The translations under genes and the position numbers were made by a program. The notes beneath the pieces were generated by a model, which was given only the letters and a program-made list of their open reading frames with translations, was not told the origin of the DNA and ran no database searches. Shown here one piece after another: positions 18,180 to 28,109 of a DNA stretch of 64,000 nt. Numbering within the stretch: the first letter of the stretch is position 1; each line of letters opens with the position of its first letter. This DNA comes from Nostoc sp. FACHB-280 (GTDB lineage: Bacteria; Cyanobacteriota; Cyanobacteriia; Cyanobacteriales; Nostocaceae), in the NCBI RefSeq assembly GCF_014697615.1, contig NZ_JACJSD010000019.1:62001-126000 (forward strand), in the 5' to 3' direction.

Positions 18180-18782
18180 TTGCAAATACAGCTAACTTGG
18201 ATAGATCCAAATACAGGCGATCGCAGAGAACCACTCTTAGAAACTCCAGTGGCTATTGGTAAACAATTTGATGCTATGCCACAGCAAATTCATGCACAAA
18301 GAGTTTCTCGAATAGTTATCGAGGATGACTTAATTGCAGATTACCATGCTTTAATTGACTGGCAAAATCAAGAGTTAACAATTATTAACCAAAATACAAA
18401 TAATTCTATCAAAATTAACAATGCTCAGTTAACTAATGGTATCCTGCAAAATGGCGATCGCATTCAAATTGGCAGTTGTGAAATTGTCGTCAACTTTGCA
18501 AATCTAGGAGAGTGCGATCGCATGGTAGGCTTTTTATTTAAACGCCGTTGTGGACGCACCGATAGAACCAACTGCCCTGATTGTAATGCGTCTTATGATG
18601 ATGATTATGCCTATTATCCCGAATATGGTAGTTACCGTTACTGGGGTAGTAGTTACTATCATGACCGCGATAACTATTCTTATGACCCTGAAACCGGTAA
18701 TGTAGACTTTACCGAAGCCGATGCTGTCAGTTTTGAAACAGAAAGAGATAGCGATTTTGAAACCAATATGGGAGCAAGTTGA
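18180..18782 (+). CDS. FHA domain-containing protein with Cys/Tyr-rich tail
   Basis: A protein of 200 residues starting at TTG, 9 bases after GGAGGA. A forkhead-associated phosphothreonine-binding domain covers about 20-110: VAIGKQFD, VIEDDLIADYHALI, NNSIKINNAQ and LQNGDRIQIGS. The conserved Gly-Arg is Gly-Lys here, so binding may be altered. The tail has four clustered cysteines (about 117-142, including CPDC) that could hold a metal, then a Tyr/Asp-rich stretch (DDDYAYYPEYGSYRYWG). It lies 3 bp after the lipoprotein gene. Confidence 0.75.
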   Translation: MQIQLTWIDPNTGDRREPLLETPVAIGKQFDAMPQQIHAQRVSRIVIEDDLIADYHALIDWQNQELTIINQNTNNSIKINNAQLTNGILQNGDRIQIGSCEIVVNFANLGECDRMVGFLFKRRCGRTDRTNCPDCNASYDDDYAYYPEYGSYRYWGSSYYHDRDNYSYDPETGNVDFTEADAVSFETERDSDFETNMGAS

Positions 18783-18797
18783 ATATGAAGGGAGTGG

Positions 18798-18860
18798 GGA
18801 GTAAGGAGTAAGGAGTAAGGAGTAAGGAGTAAGGAGTAAGGAGTAAGGAGTAAGGAGTAG
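18798..18860. repeat. Heptamer tandem repeat GGAGTAA x9
   Basis: Nine 7-bp units (the last is GGAGTAG) follow the FHA gene. A second heptamer, AAATGAC, repeats about four times at 18879-18907. The array abuts the next gene's TTG start. This is the short tandem repeat type common between cyanobacterial genes. Confidence 0.9.
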
Positions 18861-18923
18861 GGAATTATTAGTTAATAACAAATGACAAATGACAAATGAC
18901 AAATGACAATTAACAATTGATAA

Positions 18924-19913
18924 TTGACAAACACTTGGTTAATTTACGCCCTTGGGGGTGGTTGGGGACATTTAAATCGCGCTTTGGCTTTGGGGAGAAT
19001 TGCCGCCAAAGATAGAAAAGTTACGATTATTACTAACAGTCCCTACGCCTTAAACATCAATCATGAAAATTGCATAGTAAACTATATTTCTGAACAGGCT
19101 GGTTTTTCTGCAACTTGTCAGCAAATACGAGAAATCATCTTGAATACTCAATGCGATCGCCTAATTATAGACACTTTTCCTAGAGGCTTAGGCGGTGAAT
19201 TAGCAGACATCTTACCGCAGTTGCAAGCCATACCCCGCATTTTAATTCATCGAGATATCAACCCAGAGTATGTTACTGCTAAAAATTTGCGGTCTTTTGT
19301 CGCCCAGCACTACGATACAGTAATTGTTCCCGGCGAAGGGCAAGATTTACCCTTAGCTGACTTACCCAATGTGGAATATACAGCGCCTTGGTTAATTCGC
19401 AACTGTGAAGAATTACCGGATAAAATAAGTGTGCGATCGCATATTCTCAAAGTTAACCCAGATATCAAAACAATTCTAGTTTGTGCAGCCGGGAACGCTT
19501 CAGAATTGTCTTTCTTTGCCCAACTCACTCTGCTTTTACAGCAAAATTTCCCCCATTGTGCAGTCAGAATTTTAGCTGCTAATTGTCCCGCAGATATTCC
19601 CGAAACTTTATGGATATCACACCATCCAGGAATTGAATGTCTAGCCGCCGCAGATGTTGTTGTTGGGGGTGCAGGATACAACACAGTTTACGAATGTGCG
19701 GCTGTGGGTGTACCTTTGGTAGCATTTGCCTTTAAAAGATTGTACGATCGCCAAGCCAAAAGAGCTAATCAAGTTTACAGTGTGCGAAGTTTAGCAGAAA
19801 CAATAGCCATCGTCAAAATACTTCTCAACAAATTAGAAATAGCCAACAATTTCTCTAGACCAAGTTATATTAACGGTGCTGTACAAGCAGCAAATCATAT
19901 CCAAAGTTATTAA
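18924..19913 (+). CDS. Glycosyltransferase (MurG-like GT-B fold)
   Basis: A protein of 329 residues. The N-terminus WLIYALGGGWGHLNRALALG is a glycine-rich acceptor loop like MurG or MGDG synthase relatives. The C-terminal part has ADVVVGGAGYNTVYECAAVG, the donor-binding GxGT-like helix of this group, and VPLVAFAFKRLYDRQAKRAN. The start is TTG directly after the tandem repeats, and no clear ribosome-binding site is seen, so the exact start is uncertain. Donor and acceptor sugars are unknown. Confidence 0.75.
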   Translation: MTNTWLIYALGGGWGHLNRALALGRIAAKDRKVTIITNSPYALNINHENCIVNYISEQAGFSATCQQIREIILNTQCDRLIIDTFPRGLGGELADILPQLQAIPRILIHRDINPEYVTAKNLRSFVAQHYDTVIVPGEGQDLPLADLPNVEYTAPWLIRNCEELPDKISVRSHILKVNPDIKTILVCAAGNASELSFFAQLTLLLQQNFPHCAVRILAANCPADIPETLWISHHPGIECLAAADVVVGGAGYNTVYECAAVGVPLVAFAFKRLYDRQAKRANQVYSVRSLAETIAIVKILLNKLEIANNFSRPSYINGAVQAANHIQSY

Positions 19914-20009
19914 TCACGGTTCATACTGAATTTGATATCAACTGCTATTTTGAACAATGGCAATGTTCACCATAACTAGATACAACAGTGGATTCAAAGA
20001 TAGCCAAAC

Positions 20010-20116
20010 ACTATAGCAGTAGCCAAGTTGGTTAGGACATTGATAAATCATGAGACTTAGACATCATAAAGCTTTTAACTCTGTCACCTGTCACCTATTA
20101 CCTGTCCCCTGCAATA
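20010..20116. repeat. MITE-like dispersed repeat, copy 2 (inverted relative to copy 1)
   Basis: The sequence ACTATAGCAGTAGCCAAG to TGTCCCCTGCAATAC is the inverted complement of the element at 3839-3947 with about a dozen differences. The terminal inverted repeats are less perfect than in copy 1 (AATA against TATAA). It lies between the glycosyltransferase and the hybrid kinase. Confidence 0.7.
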
Positions 20117-20140
20117 CATCATTTTTTGAGAGATGTACTA

Positions 20141-23100
20141 TCAAGAGATTACTGTGGCGATCGCATCTAATAGTTGTTGCGGTTCAATTGGTTTAGCTAG
20201 ATGTGCTTGAAATCCCGCCGCGAGGATTTGCTGTTGATTTGTCTCCCCGGCAAAAGCAGTCAAAGCGATCGCAGGAATCTCTCGATTAAATTGCGGTAGT
20301 AGATGACGCACTTGATGAATAAAAGTGTAGCCGTCCATATCTGGCATTCCGATATCACTGATCAACAAATCGAATGGTGTTGTGGCTAACAAAGGCAGGG
20401 CTTTGTTAGGAGATAATACTTCTTTGACAAGTGCGCCTTCTTGTTCCAGTAAAACCTTTACCAGTTCTAGGGAATCAGGTTCATCATCGACCACAACCAC
20501 GCGGAGATTTTCTATGGTTAGTGTTGGAGAGTTGGAGTCATCAGGGGTATGGAGATTTGACGCAGACATTAAGGGCAACTTTAACGTAAAGGTTGCCCCT
20601 TGCCCTTCTCCGGCACTGGTGGCATTGATAATCCCTCCATGTGCTTCAATTATTTGACGCGCGATCGCCAAACCCAGTCCTAACCCCCCAAAACTGCGAG
20701 TTGTTGAACTATCCTGCTGTTGGAATAATTCAAATACATAAGGCAGAAATTCTGGTTTGATGCCCTTACCAGTATCACTAACTTGAATTTGTGCATGGCT
20801 ATCAATACCAGTGAGTTGTACTGTCACCTGTCCACCGTTGGGGGTGAATTTTATGGCATTTGACAGTAAGTTCCAGATAACTTGTTGTAATCTGACTGCA
20901 TCCCCTCTCACATAAGCTTCTAATGTCTGAAGCCGTACCTCTAATTTAATAGCTTTTGCCTGTGCTGCTAAATTCACAGTTTCTAAAGCCGCAGTGATGG
21001 GTTCTGATAAATTCACAACTCCAAAACTGAGGGAAAGTTGACCACGAATGATGCGGGAGATATCGAGGAGATCATCAATTAGTTGCGCTTGTTGTTTGGC
21101 ATTACGCTCAATAGTAATTAAGCCATGCTGGAGTTTTTCGGCATTCATCTTGGGTGATTGCAGTATTTTTGCCCAACCCAAAATCGGGTTGAGGGGCGTT
21201 CGCAATTCATGGGAGAGAATCGCTAAAAATTCATCTTTCATCCGATTGGCGCGTTCGGCGGCTTCCCGTGCGGCTTGTTCCTGTTGAAATAATTTTTCTT
21301 GCTGGGCTTCTATGGCTTTGCGATCGCTAATATTCTTAAATAAAATGGCAACTTTACGGTTTTCTGCCCGTTCAATGGGGAAGGCATAAACCTCAAACCA
21401 GCGATTCATAACTTCAGAGCCATTTTCAAAGCGCACAGGTTCACAGGTAAGGGCAACTCTGCCATAAGTGTCAAACCAAAATTCTTCTAAATTAGGAAGA
21501 AGTTGCCGCGCTGTTTTACCAACTGCCTGTTTAAGTCCGGTTTCTCGCTCAAAAGCAGGGTTAATTTCTAAAAAGCAATAATCAACTGGTTTGTTGTTTT
21601 CATCAAACAACATTTCAATTACACAAAAACCGTCTTCCATCGTCTTAAACAGGGTGCGATAACGTTCTTCCGAACGACGCAGGGCTAACTCGGATTTTTT
21701 GTGTTCGGTAATATCGCGGTTTGTTTCTAAAACTAGTTTCTGTCCGTTCGTTTCAATTAATTGCTGACGACTCTCTACAATTACTTGTTGTCCAGTTTTT
21801 GTGGTATGTTTTAACTCTCCTGTCCATTGGCGATCGCGTTCAAGGATGGCAAGACGTTCCGCTAGAGGTAAAGGGTGAATTGTCTGGAGTAAAGTATGGC
21901 TACTCTGCCCCATTGCTTGTTCTTTGGTATAACTGTACAGTTGCTCACAACCCTGATTCCAACTAACAATCCCTCCATCCAAGTGCCACACCAGTATCGG
22001 TTCATAAGACAACTCAATGAGTAATTTGAACTGGCGTAGTTGTTCCTCGGTGCGTTTGCGTTCGGTAATCTCTTCACAAACGATACTGACACCAATCACA
22101 CGTTCTCCGTCCTTCAACGGCAAAAATTTTTCTAACCAAACCCGTTCTACTCCCGGTTGTGCGGGAGTTTCCCCACGAATTTCGACGTTAAGTAATGGTT
22201 CTCCTGTGTCAAAAATCGGACGGATTAATTGTTCGGCTGCATTGGCAAGATCAGGGAGTAACTCTTGCACTGTACACCCAATATGTTCTTCTACAGAAAA
22301 CCCATTAATTTCTGCTAATCGCTGGTTAATTCGCACATACCGCAGGTCAGAATCGAGAACACTCAAGCCAATTGGGGCAGACTGGTAGATAGTTTCAATT
22401 TCCGTTAATTGCTGTTGCAAAGTTGCCCGACTTGATTCTAATTCAGCTTCTAGTCGCTGACGTTCTGTGATGTCTGCCGTGATCCCAATCAGGCGAATTA
22501 ACTGTCCTTGCTGGTCAAAAAATCCGCGTCCACTTTCCTCGAAGGTGATGATTTGCTCATCTGGGCGCACTAGTCGATAGGTAATTTTGTAACTGCTATT
22601 CTCAGGTGTGAGTGTCTGTATAATTCCGATAAAGCGATCGCGATCGTCAGGATGGACACGCTGAAAAAAATTTGTGCCTGTGTCTTGTTGCGCTGATGAT
22701 GGAGTTAACCCTAAAATCACACCACATTGAGGCGATCGCTTGACTGCATCGGTGCTTACATCCCATTCAAAGGTATAGATCCGGGCAACTTCCATTGCTA
22801 ATTGGTTGCGTTCTTCACTCTCCCGCAGTGCGGCATTTACCTGTTCTAACTCAGCAGTCCGTTCGGCAATGCGCTGTTCTAGTTCCTGGTTGCTTTGTTG
22901 TAGGGTAACTTCCGTCTGTTTTTGCTGGGTGATGTCTCGCGCCACGCAGTAAATTACACCCCTGTTAACTTGTGGTGATGCTGTCCACTCTAGCCAGCGA
23001 TCATCTCCATCTTTTGTCCGGTAACGATTCTCAAAATTGAGTGTGGGTATACCTGTCTTGACTTTCTCCATTTCTGCCAAGGTGGCAACATGGTCGTCTG

Positions 23101-23302
23101 GATGCACAAAATCCAAGAAAGGACGGGCTAAAAATTCTGCTTCTGAGTAACCAAGGATTTGAGTAAATGCCGGGTTGATTCGCCGAAAGTATCCGTCCAG
23201 ACCGATTACTGACAGCAGATCAAGCGATCGCTCAAAGAAAAAGGCTTCTTCGGATAACGCCAATCCATTTACAGGCGAGACAACAGGATCTTCACAAGTC
23301 AT
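20141..23302 (-). CDS. Multi-PAS hybrid sensor histidine kinase
   Basis: A protein of about 1053 residues, without membrane helices. Five PAS domains occupy roughly residues 15-130, 155-280, 295-415, 420-540 and 545-675 (for example DGYFRRINPAFTQILGYSEA and IGVSIVCEEITERKR). The kinase H-box is ILSHELRTPLNPILG, the N-box NLLSNAIKFTPNGG and the G2 motif FGGLGLGLAIARQ. A C-terminal receiver domain (about 935-1050) has VVVVDDEP and the phospho-acceptor Asp in LLISDIGMPDMDG. A GTG at 23347 would add 15 residues. The signal is unknown. Confidence 0.9.
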   Translation of the reverse strand: MTCEDPVVSPVNGLALSEEAFFFERSLDLLSVIGLDGYFRRINPAFTQILGYSEAEFLARPFLDFVHPDDHVATLAEMEKVKTGIPTLNFENRYRTKDGDDRWLEWTASPQVNRGVIYCVARDITQQKQTEVTLQQSNQELEQRIAERTAELEQVNAALRESEERNQLAMEVARIYTFEWDVSTDAVKRSPQCGVILGLTPSSAQQDTGTNFFQRVHPDDRDRFIGIIQTLTPENSSYKITYRLVRPDEQIITFEESGRGFFDQQGQLIRLIGITADITERQRLEAELESSRATLQQQLTEIETIYQSAPIGLSVLDSDLRYVRINQRLAEINGFSVEEHIGCTVQELLPDLANAAEQLIRPIFDTGEPLLNVEIRGETPAQPGVERVWLEKFLPLKDGERVIGVSIVCEEITERKRTEEQLRQFKLLIELSYEPILVWHLDGGIVSWNQGCEQLYSYTKEQAMGQSSHTLLQTIHPLPLAERLAILERDRQWTGELKHTTKTGQQVIVESRQQLIETNGQKLVLETNRDITEHKKSELALRRSEERYRTLFKTMEDGFCVIEMLFDENNKPVDYCFLEINPAFERETGLKQAVGKTARQLLPNLEEFWFDTYGRVALTCEPVRFENGSEVMNRWFEVYAFPIERAENRKVAILFKNISDRKAIEAQQEKLFQQEQAAREAAERANRMKDEFLAILSHELRTPLNPILGWAKILQSPKMNAEKLQHGLITIERNAKQQAQLIDDLLDISRIIRGQLSLSFGVVNLSEPITAALETVNLAAQAKAIKLEVRLQTLEAYVRGDAVRLQQVIWNLLSNAIKFTPNGGQVTVQLTGIDSHAQIQVSDTGKGIKPEFLPYVFELFQQQDSSTTRSFGGLGLGLAIARQIIEAHGGIINATSAGEGQGATFTLKLPLMSASNLHTPDDSNSPTLTIENLRVVVVDDEPDSLELVKVLLEQEGALVKEVLSPNKALPLLATTPFDLLISDIGMPDMDGYTFIHQVRHLLPQFNREIPAIALTAFAGETNQQQILAAGFQAHLAKPIEPQQLLDAIATVIS

Positions 23303-23500
23303 AACATCAATTACGCTGGAGAAACAGCGAAATAACAGCCAAGCCACAATCTAAAACAAGTATTCATTACAGAGTGATCGCCGAAGTTTCCGGTGTAATG
23401 AATGTCATCACTATCGTATTATATTGTGATAGTTATTCAAGATGATTAATGTAAATAATCTTGCTACTGTTAAATTTAATTTAGAGGTGCAGAATTAACC

Positions 23501-24610
23501 ATGAATCAAAATGCAGTTGGTGTGGCTGTAGTTGGGACTGGATTTGGTCAAAAAGTTCATATCCCTGGGTTGCTTGCCCATCCTAGAACTAATGTAGTTG
23601 CTGTTTATCATCGGGATATTCATCAAGCCCAAGCCATTGCAAATGCCCATAAAATCCCTCATGCTTGTACTACTATTACTGATATTGTCAACATCCCAGA
23701 AGTACAAGCAGTTAGTATTTCTACACCACCATTTCTGCATTATGAAATGGCTAAAACTGTACTAAAAGCAGGTAAACATTTATTATTAGAAAAACCCACA
23801 ACTTTAAATGCAACTGAAGCTAAAGAATTATATCAGTTATCAATTACAAATCAAGTAACTGCGGTAGTAGATTTTGAATTTCGCTTTGTTCCTGGCTGGC
23901 AATTATTTGCAGATTTATTAGCATCGGATTATGTCGGTAACAAACGCTTGATTAAAATTGATTGGTTTGGTTCTTCTCGCGCTGATACTTCTCGCCCGTG
24001 GAATTGGTATTCGTCTCAAGCACAGGGCGGTGGTGCATTGGGGTCTTTGGGTTCCCACGCTTTTGATTATATTTATTGGTTATTTGGGCCAGTCCGCAGA
24101 TTAAGTGCTTATTTAAGTACAGCCATCCCCAACCGCCTTGACCCCAGTACTAATCAACTCAAGCCGGTGGAAACCGATGATAATTGTTTACTATCCCTGG
24201 AATTAGCCGATGGGACACCTTGTCAACTGAATATTAGTGCAGTGGTTCACGCACCGCGCACCCATTGGTTAGAGGTGTATGGCGATCGCGGTACCTTAGT
24301 CTTAGGCAGCGAAAATCAAAAAGACTACATCCACGGTTTTCGCGTTTGGGGTTCTCAAATCGGACAACCACTCACAGAAATTGAAATTCCTCAGTCGTTA
24401 ATGTTCACCCAAAACTTCACCGACGGCCGCATTTCTGCATTCATTCGGGTAGTAGACCAATGGTTGCAAGGAATTGACCAAAAGCAGTCAGTCGTCCCAT
24501 CCTTACGCGAAGGAGTTTATTCCCAATTATTAATGGATTTATCCCATCAATCTCATCAAAATAGCAGTTGGGTAGATGTCCCTAGTTTGGATACTTATCT
24601 GGAAAATTAA
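23501..24610 (+). CDS. Gfo/Idh/MocA family oxidoreductase
   Basis: A NAD(P)-dependent sugar-type dehydrogenase of 369 residues. The Rossmann motif GVAVVGTGFGQKVHIPG starts at residue 6, and the family Lys lies in LLLEKPTTLNATEA. The C-terminal domain has FRFVPGWQLFADL and GGGALGSLGSHAFDYIYWLFG, with the His typical of the catalytic region. AGAGGTG precedes the ATG. It is divergent from the hybrid kinase. Substrate not assigned. Confidence 0.88.
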   Translation: MNQNAVGVAVVGTGFGQKVHIPGLLAHPRTNVVAVYHRDIHQAQAIANAHKIPHACTTITDIVNIPEVQAVSISTPPFLHYEMAKTVLKAGKHLLLEKPTTLNATEAKELYQLSITNQVTAVVDFEFRFVPGWQLFADLLASDYVGNKRLIKIDWFGSSRADTSRPWNWYSSQAQGGGALGSLGSHAFDYIYWLFGPVRRLSAYLSTAIPNRLDPSTNQLKPVETDDNCLLSLELADGTPCQLNISAVVHAPRTHWLEVYGDRGTLVLGSENQKDYIHGFRVWGSQIGQPLTEIEIPQSLMFTQNFTDGRISAFIRVVDQWLQGIDQKQSVVPSLREGVYSQLLMDLSHQSHQNSSWVDVPSLDTYLEN

Positions 24611-24674
24611 GAGTTAAGGGAGTAATATTTTACTCCCCATATATCATAATGCTTCAGAACACCAACAAATTACG

Positions 24675-25142
24675 TTAAAATACCACGGCTTTTGCCGTAC
24701 CAGATAGCGGCGTAACTATGTATGTCTGTGTCTGCCCTTGATTAAATGCCGGGATTGGTGAAAAACGGTTGATAGTGACAATACCTTTAGTTTCAATTTT
24801 GGCTTCGTTACGTTGACCTAGATTGACCGCAGGTAAAAGCAAACTAAATGTAGTTGAGCCAGTATCTACTGTCCTGCGGATGGTTACTGTTACTAATTGA
24901 CCAATTTCTGTTTCTGTAGTCCGAATTTCATCTCCAGAAAAGTGTAAAGTTTGTTGTCTGTCTTTGTAGTCTAGAAGAGGCTTACCAGTAAAGCTAGTTG
25001 TTGAGTAAGTAACTTTGATCTGCGGGTTTTGTAACTGATACAATGTTGGGATTTTTGCTTCTTGGGCATGAGATGGCATAACAGGTATAGTTGTTAATGC
25101 CATACCCAGGGTTAATAATGAAGCTAAATGTTTTGTTTGCAT
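24675..25142 (-). CDS. Secreted hypothetical protein
   Basis: A protein of 155 residues with a clear signal peptide (KHLASLLTLGMALTTIPVMP, cleavage after SHA). The mature part is beta-rich, with LHFSGDEIRTTETEIGQLV and QTYIVTPLSGTAKAVVF. No named family is recognised. It is monocistronic and convergent with the oxidoreductase. The 294 bp to its right hold no gene. Confidence 0.6.
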   Translation of the reverse strand: MQTKHLASLLTLGMALTTIPVMPSHAQEAKIPTLYQLQNPQIKVTYSTTSFTGKPLLDYKDRQQTLHFSGDEIRTTETEIGQLVTVTIRRTVDTGSTTFSLLLPAVNLGQRNEAKIETKGIVTINRFSPIPAFNQGQTQTYIVTPLSGTAKAVVF

Positions 25143-25436
25143 ATTTCCAAAGTGATTGCGAGTTAATCAATAATGTGACTTTTTTAACTAAAAATTAGTC
25201 AAAAACATTATATCTTGATAGTATTTGGTTGAAATCAAAATGACTTCTTGAGTTTGCATAGTTAGACACATAATTTATTATGTCTACTAGCTATTAAGAT
25301 GAGGTTAAAAATTGAGTATTAATGCTGAAATTGGAGAAAAATTTTGGGCAATTGGCAAAAATCAAGCATTTAGTTAGCGATCGCACCCATTACTAAACTG
25401 TGCGAATTTGCAAACAAAGCCATTAGCATAAATATT

Positions 25437-27395
25437 ATGCTGCAAATTGCTAAGTCTATCTTCCATCGTCGGCTAACTAGTGCGATCGCCCTTCCCAGCG
25501 TTCTCTTATTGTTATTTGCTGGGGTTTCCCTTTGGCAAGTCAACCGCCTACTCTCAGCACTGCAATGGGTAGATCATACAGATCAGGTAATTACCCAGGC
25601 TTACCGCACCCACAACTTATTGCTGGATATACAATCAGGATCACGCGGTTACATTATTACCGGCAAGGAATATTTCCTGCAACCTTACCAAGAAGCTCAA
25701 TCAACTATTGATGCTGCTTTTTTAGAATTAAAAAATTTGGTTACAGATAATCCTCCCCAAGTTGAACGTGTCAAGCAACTCCAGTTGCAATCTCAAGAGT
25801 GGAATCGTTTGATTTCTCGAACAATAGAAATCCGTCGTCGGCTAGGTAAAGTTGAACCTTTGGTAGCATTTGAGGTGCGTCAACAGAAGATGGATGCAAT
25901 GCGCCAGCAAATCTCAGATTTTATTGCTACAGAAGAACAACTACGCAACCAGCGCAGCCGAACTGCTCGCTACACAGCACAACAAGTAAGTGCAACTAGC
26001 ATAATTTTGGCATTGGTTATTGGGGTAACTTTTGCTTATTACATTCGTCAACAAATATATAAGGTATCACAAACTTATGAAAATGCTTTGAAAACTGCGA
26101 TTGAGCAAACACAAAAAGCTCAACGTTCGGCTCAACGCTTGGCTGATTTGCATCAAATTGACCGAGCAATTTTATCCGCTCAACCGAATGTCACAATTAT
26201 TAGAAATGGTTTGGGCAGATTGCGTCAACTGATAAATTGCCAACAAGCGTTTTCTATCTTGTTTAATTTTGAAAACAAAATAGCCGAAGTGCTTGCAGGA
26301 AATGCTGATGGCGAATTACTACTGGCTGAAGGTACTACACTGCCAATTACCGATTTTACGCCTGTAGAAGTTCTACAAACACCACAAATTTTTTCAGCAG
26401 ACAATGAATATTTGCCAATTGTCAAACAACTGCTGGCTACAGAGTTAAATAGTTGTTTAATTATCCCAATGCAGGTGGAAGATACTGTGATTGGTCAAGT
26501 AATTCTGGCTCAATCTCAAGGTTCCAGTTTTAGTAGTGAAATTGTCGAAATTGCCACTGAAGTCTCAGCACAATTAGCGATCGCAATTCAACAATCTCAA
26601 CTCCGCCAACAACTCGAAGATTATGCCGCTCAATTAGAGCAGCGAGTATCACAACGTACTGCCCAACTTGAGGAAGTTAATCAAGAATTAGAAGCTTTTA
26701 ACTACACTGTTTCTCACGACTTACGCGCTCCCCTACGTACTATGCAAGGTTTTGCCCAAGCTCTGCTAGAAGATTACAGCACTCAACTAGATTCCTTTGG
26801 TCAAAGCTATCTCAACTACATTGCTGAGGGTGCGTTGCAAATGGATACCTTAATTACCGATTTGCTAAGTTATGGCCGTCTCGCTCGTGTCCAAATTCAA
26901 ATTCTACCTGTTGACTTAAATACTGTAGTTGGCGAAGCACTTAAACAATTAGACGCACAAATTAAAGAACAGCAAGCACAAGTTAAAATTGACAATTCTT
27001 TACCGCAGGTTCTGGCTCATCGCTCTACCCTAGTACAAGTGCTAACCAATTTGTTGAGTAATGCCATTAAGTTTGTTAAGCCCAATGATATACCTATAGT
27101 GCAGATATACTCCGAAGAGTATATTCAGGAAGGAACTCATTGGATCAAGTTGTGGATTTTCGACAATGGCATTGGCATTGCACCAGAACATCAAGAGCGG
27201 ATTTTTCGGGTTTTTGAACGACTCCACGGCATAGAAGTTTATCCTGGTACAGGCATTGGACTGGCGATCGTGCGAAAAGCCTTAGAGCGGATGGGCGGTT
27301 TGTGTGGAGTAGAATCGCAGCTAAATACAGGTAGCCGCTTCTGGATTGCTTTACCAAAAGCTGTTCGTAACCGCCAAGACACCATAGATAGTTAA
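25437..27395 (+). CDS. CHASE3-GAF sensor histidine kinase
   Basis: A protein of 652 residues. Membrane helix 1 (about 15-35) and helix 2 (about 183-203) flank an extracytoplasmic CHASE3 domain (LLDIQSGSRGYIITGKEYFL). A GAF domain follows (about 240-395), then a coiled coil, the H-box VSHDLRAPLRTMQGF and the ATPase motifs LTNLLSNAIKF, DNGIGIAPE and GTGIGLAIVRKALERMGG, in the style of phytochrome-like kinases. It is followed by an Rcp1-type regulator and a second kinase on the same strand, so a phosphorelay is likely. Confidence 0.92.
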   Translation: MLQIAKSIFHRRLTSAIALPSVLLLLFAGVSLWQVNRLLSALQWVDHTDQVITQAYRTHNLLLDIQSGSRGYIITGKEYFLQPYQEAQSTIDAAFLELKNLVTDNPPQVERVKQLQLQSQEWNRLISRTIEIRRRLGKVEPLVAFEVRQQKMDAMRQQISDFIATEEQLRNQRSRTARYTAQQVSATSIILALVIGVTFAYYIRQQIYKVSQTYENALKTAIEQTQKAQRSAQRLADLHQIDRAILSAQPNVTIIRNGLGRLRQLINCQQAFSILFNFENKIAEVLAGNADGELLLAEGTTLPITDFTPVEVLQTPQIFSADNEYLPIVKQLLATELNSCLIIPMQVEDTVIGQVILAQSQGSSFSSEIVEIATEVSAQLAIAIQQSQLRQQLEDYAAQLEQRVSQRTAQLEEVNQELEAFNYTVSHDLRAPLRTMQGFAQALLEDYSTQLDSFGQSYLNYIAEGALQMDTLITDLLSYGRLARVQIQILPVDLNTVVGEALKQLDAQIKEQQAQVKIDNSLPQVLAHRSTLVQVLTNLLSNAIKFVKPNDIPIVQIYSEEYIQEGTHWIKLWIFDNGIGIAPEHQERIFRVFERLHGIEVYPGTGIGLAIVRKALERMGGLCGVESQLNTGSRFWIALPKAVRNRQDTIDS

Positions 27396-27629
27396 TGACT
27401 ATCTACGTAGGGGATTTCTTTCATGTAACTTCGATAACTCCTGCGGTAGAAGACAAAAACTCAGAAATTGCTCAGGATGATCATAAGTGGGTCTCAAATA
27501 TTATGCAGCCTCACATAGCAGTCTATGAGCATAAGGAGTGAACTATATGAAGAATCAACTAGAATTTAAGTATAAATCAATACATACATATAATTTTTGG
27601 GTTGTTCGCTCAAAAGCTACAACAGACCA

Positions 27630-28088
27630 ATGAATACCTTATCCACAGGGGAAACAATCTTACTAGTAGAAGACAATCCCCAAGATATTCTCCTTGTGCA
27701 GAGAGCGTTTCGGAAAGCTGGCATTACTAACCCACTACAAGTAGTACATGATGGGGATGCAGCAGTACTTTACCTTTCTGGAGAATCATCTTATAGCGAT
27801 CGCAGCCTTTATCCATTACCAGTCTTAATCTTGCTCGATTTAAAATTGCCGCGTCGTTCTGGCGCTGAGGTTTTAACTTGGTTAAGACAACAACCGGGAA
27901 TTAAGCGTCTGCCAGTGGTTGTTTTGACAGCTTCTCAAGAATATACAGATGTTAATCATCTGTATGACTTAGGTGCAAATGCTTACATGGTTAAACCTGT
28001 AGCTTTCGATAATTTAGTGGAAATTGTCACCATTATTAACCAACATTGGCTGGTTTTTAACCAAAAACCAGAACTGGGTACTTCTTAA
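27630..28088 (+). CDS. Rcp1-like single-domain response regulator
   Basis: A protein of 152 residues consisting of one receiver domain: ILLVEDNPQDILLVQRAF holds the acidic pocket, the phospho-acceptor Asp is in ILLDLKLPRRSG, the conserved Thr in VVVLTAS, and Lys in YMVKPV. There is no output domain, as in Rcp1, the partner of cyanobacterial phytochrome Cph1. An in-frame start at 27597 is possible, but the ATG at 27630 fits the family. It lies between two kinases. Confidence 0.9.
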   Translation: MNTLSTGETILLVEDNPQDILLVQRAFRKAGITNPLQVVHDGDAAVLYLSGESSYSDRSLYPLPVLILLDLKLPRRSGAEVLTWLRQQPGIKRLPVVVLTASQEYTDVNHLYDLGANAYMVKPVAFDNLVEIVTIINQHWLVFNQKPELGTS

Positions 28089-28109
28089 ATTAATTAATTA
28101 TTAATTCCA

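Noticed and set aside
18534-18902. Minus-strand open frame rich in LLLTPYS repeats
   Set aside because: It is a translation of the GGAGTAA tandem repeat and the antisense of the FHA gene.
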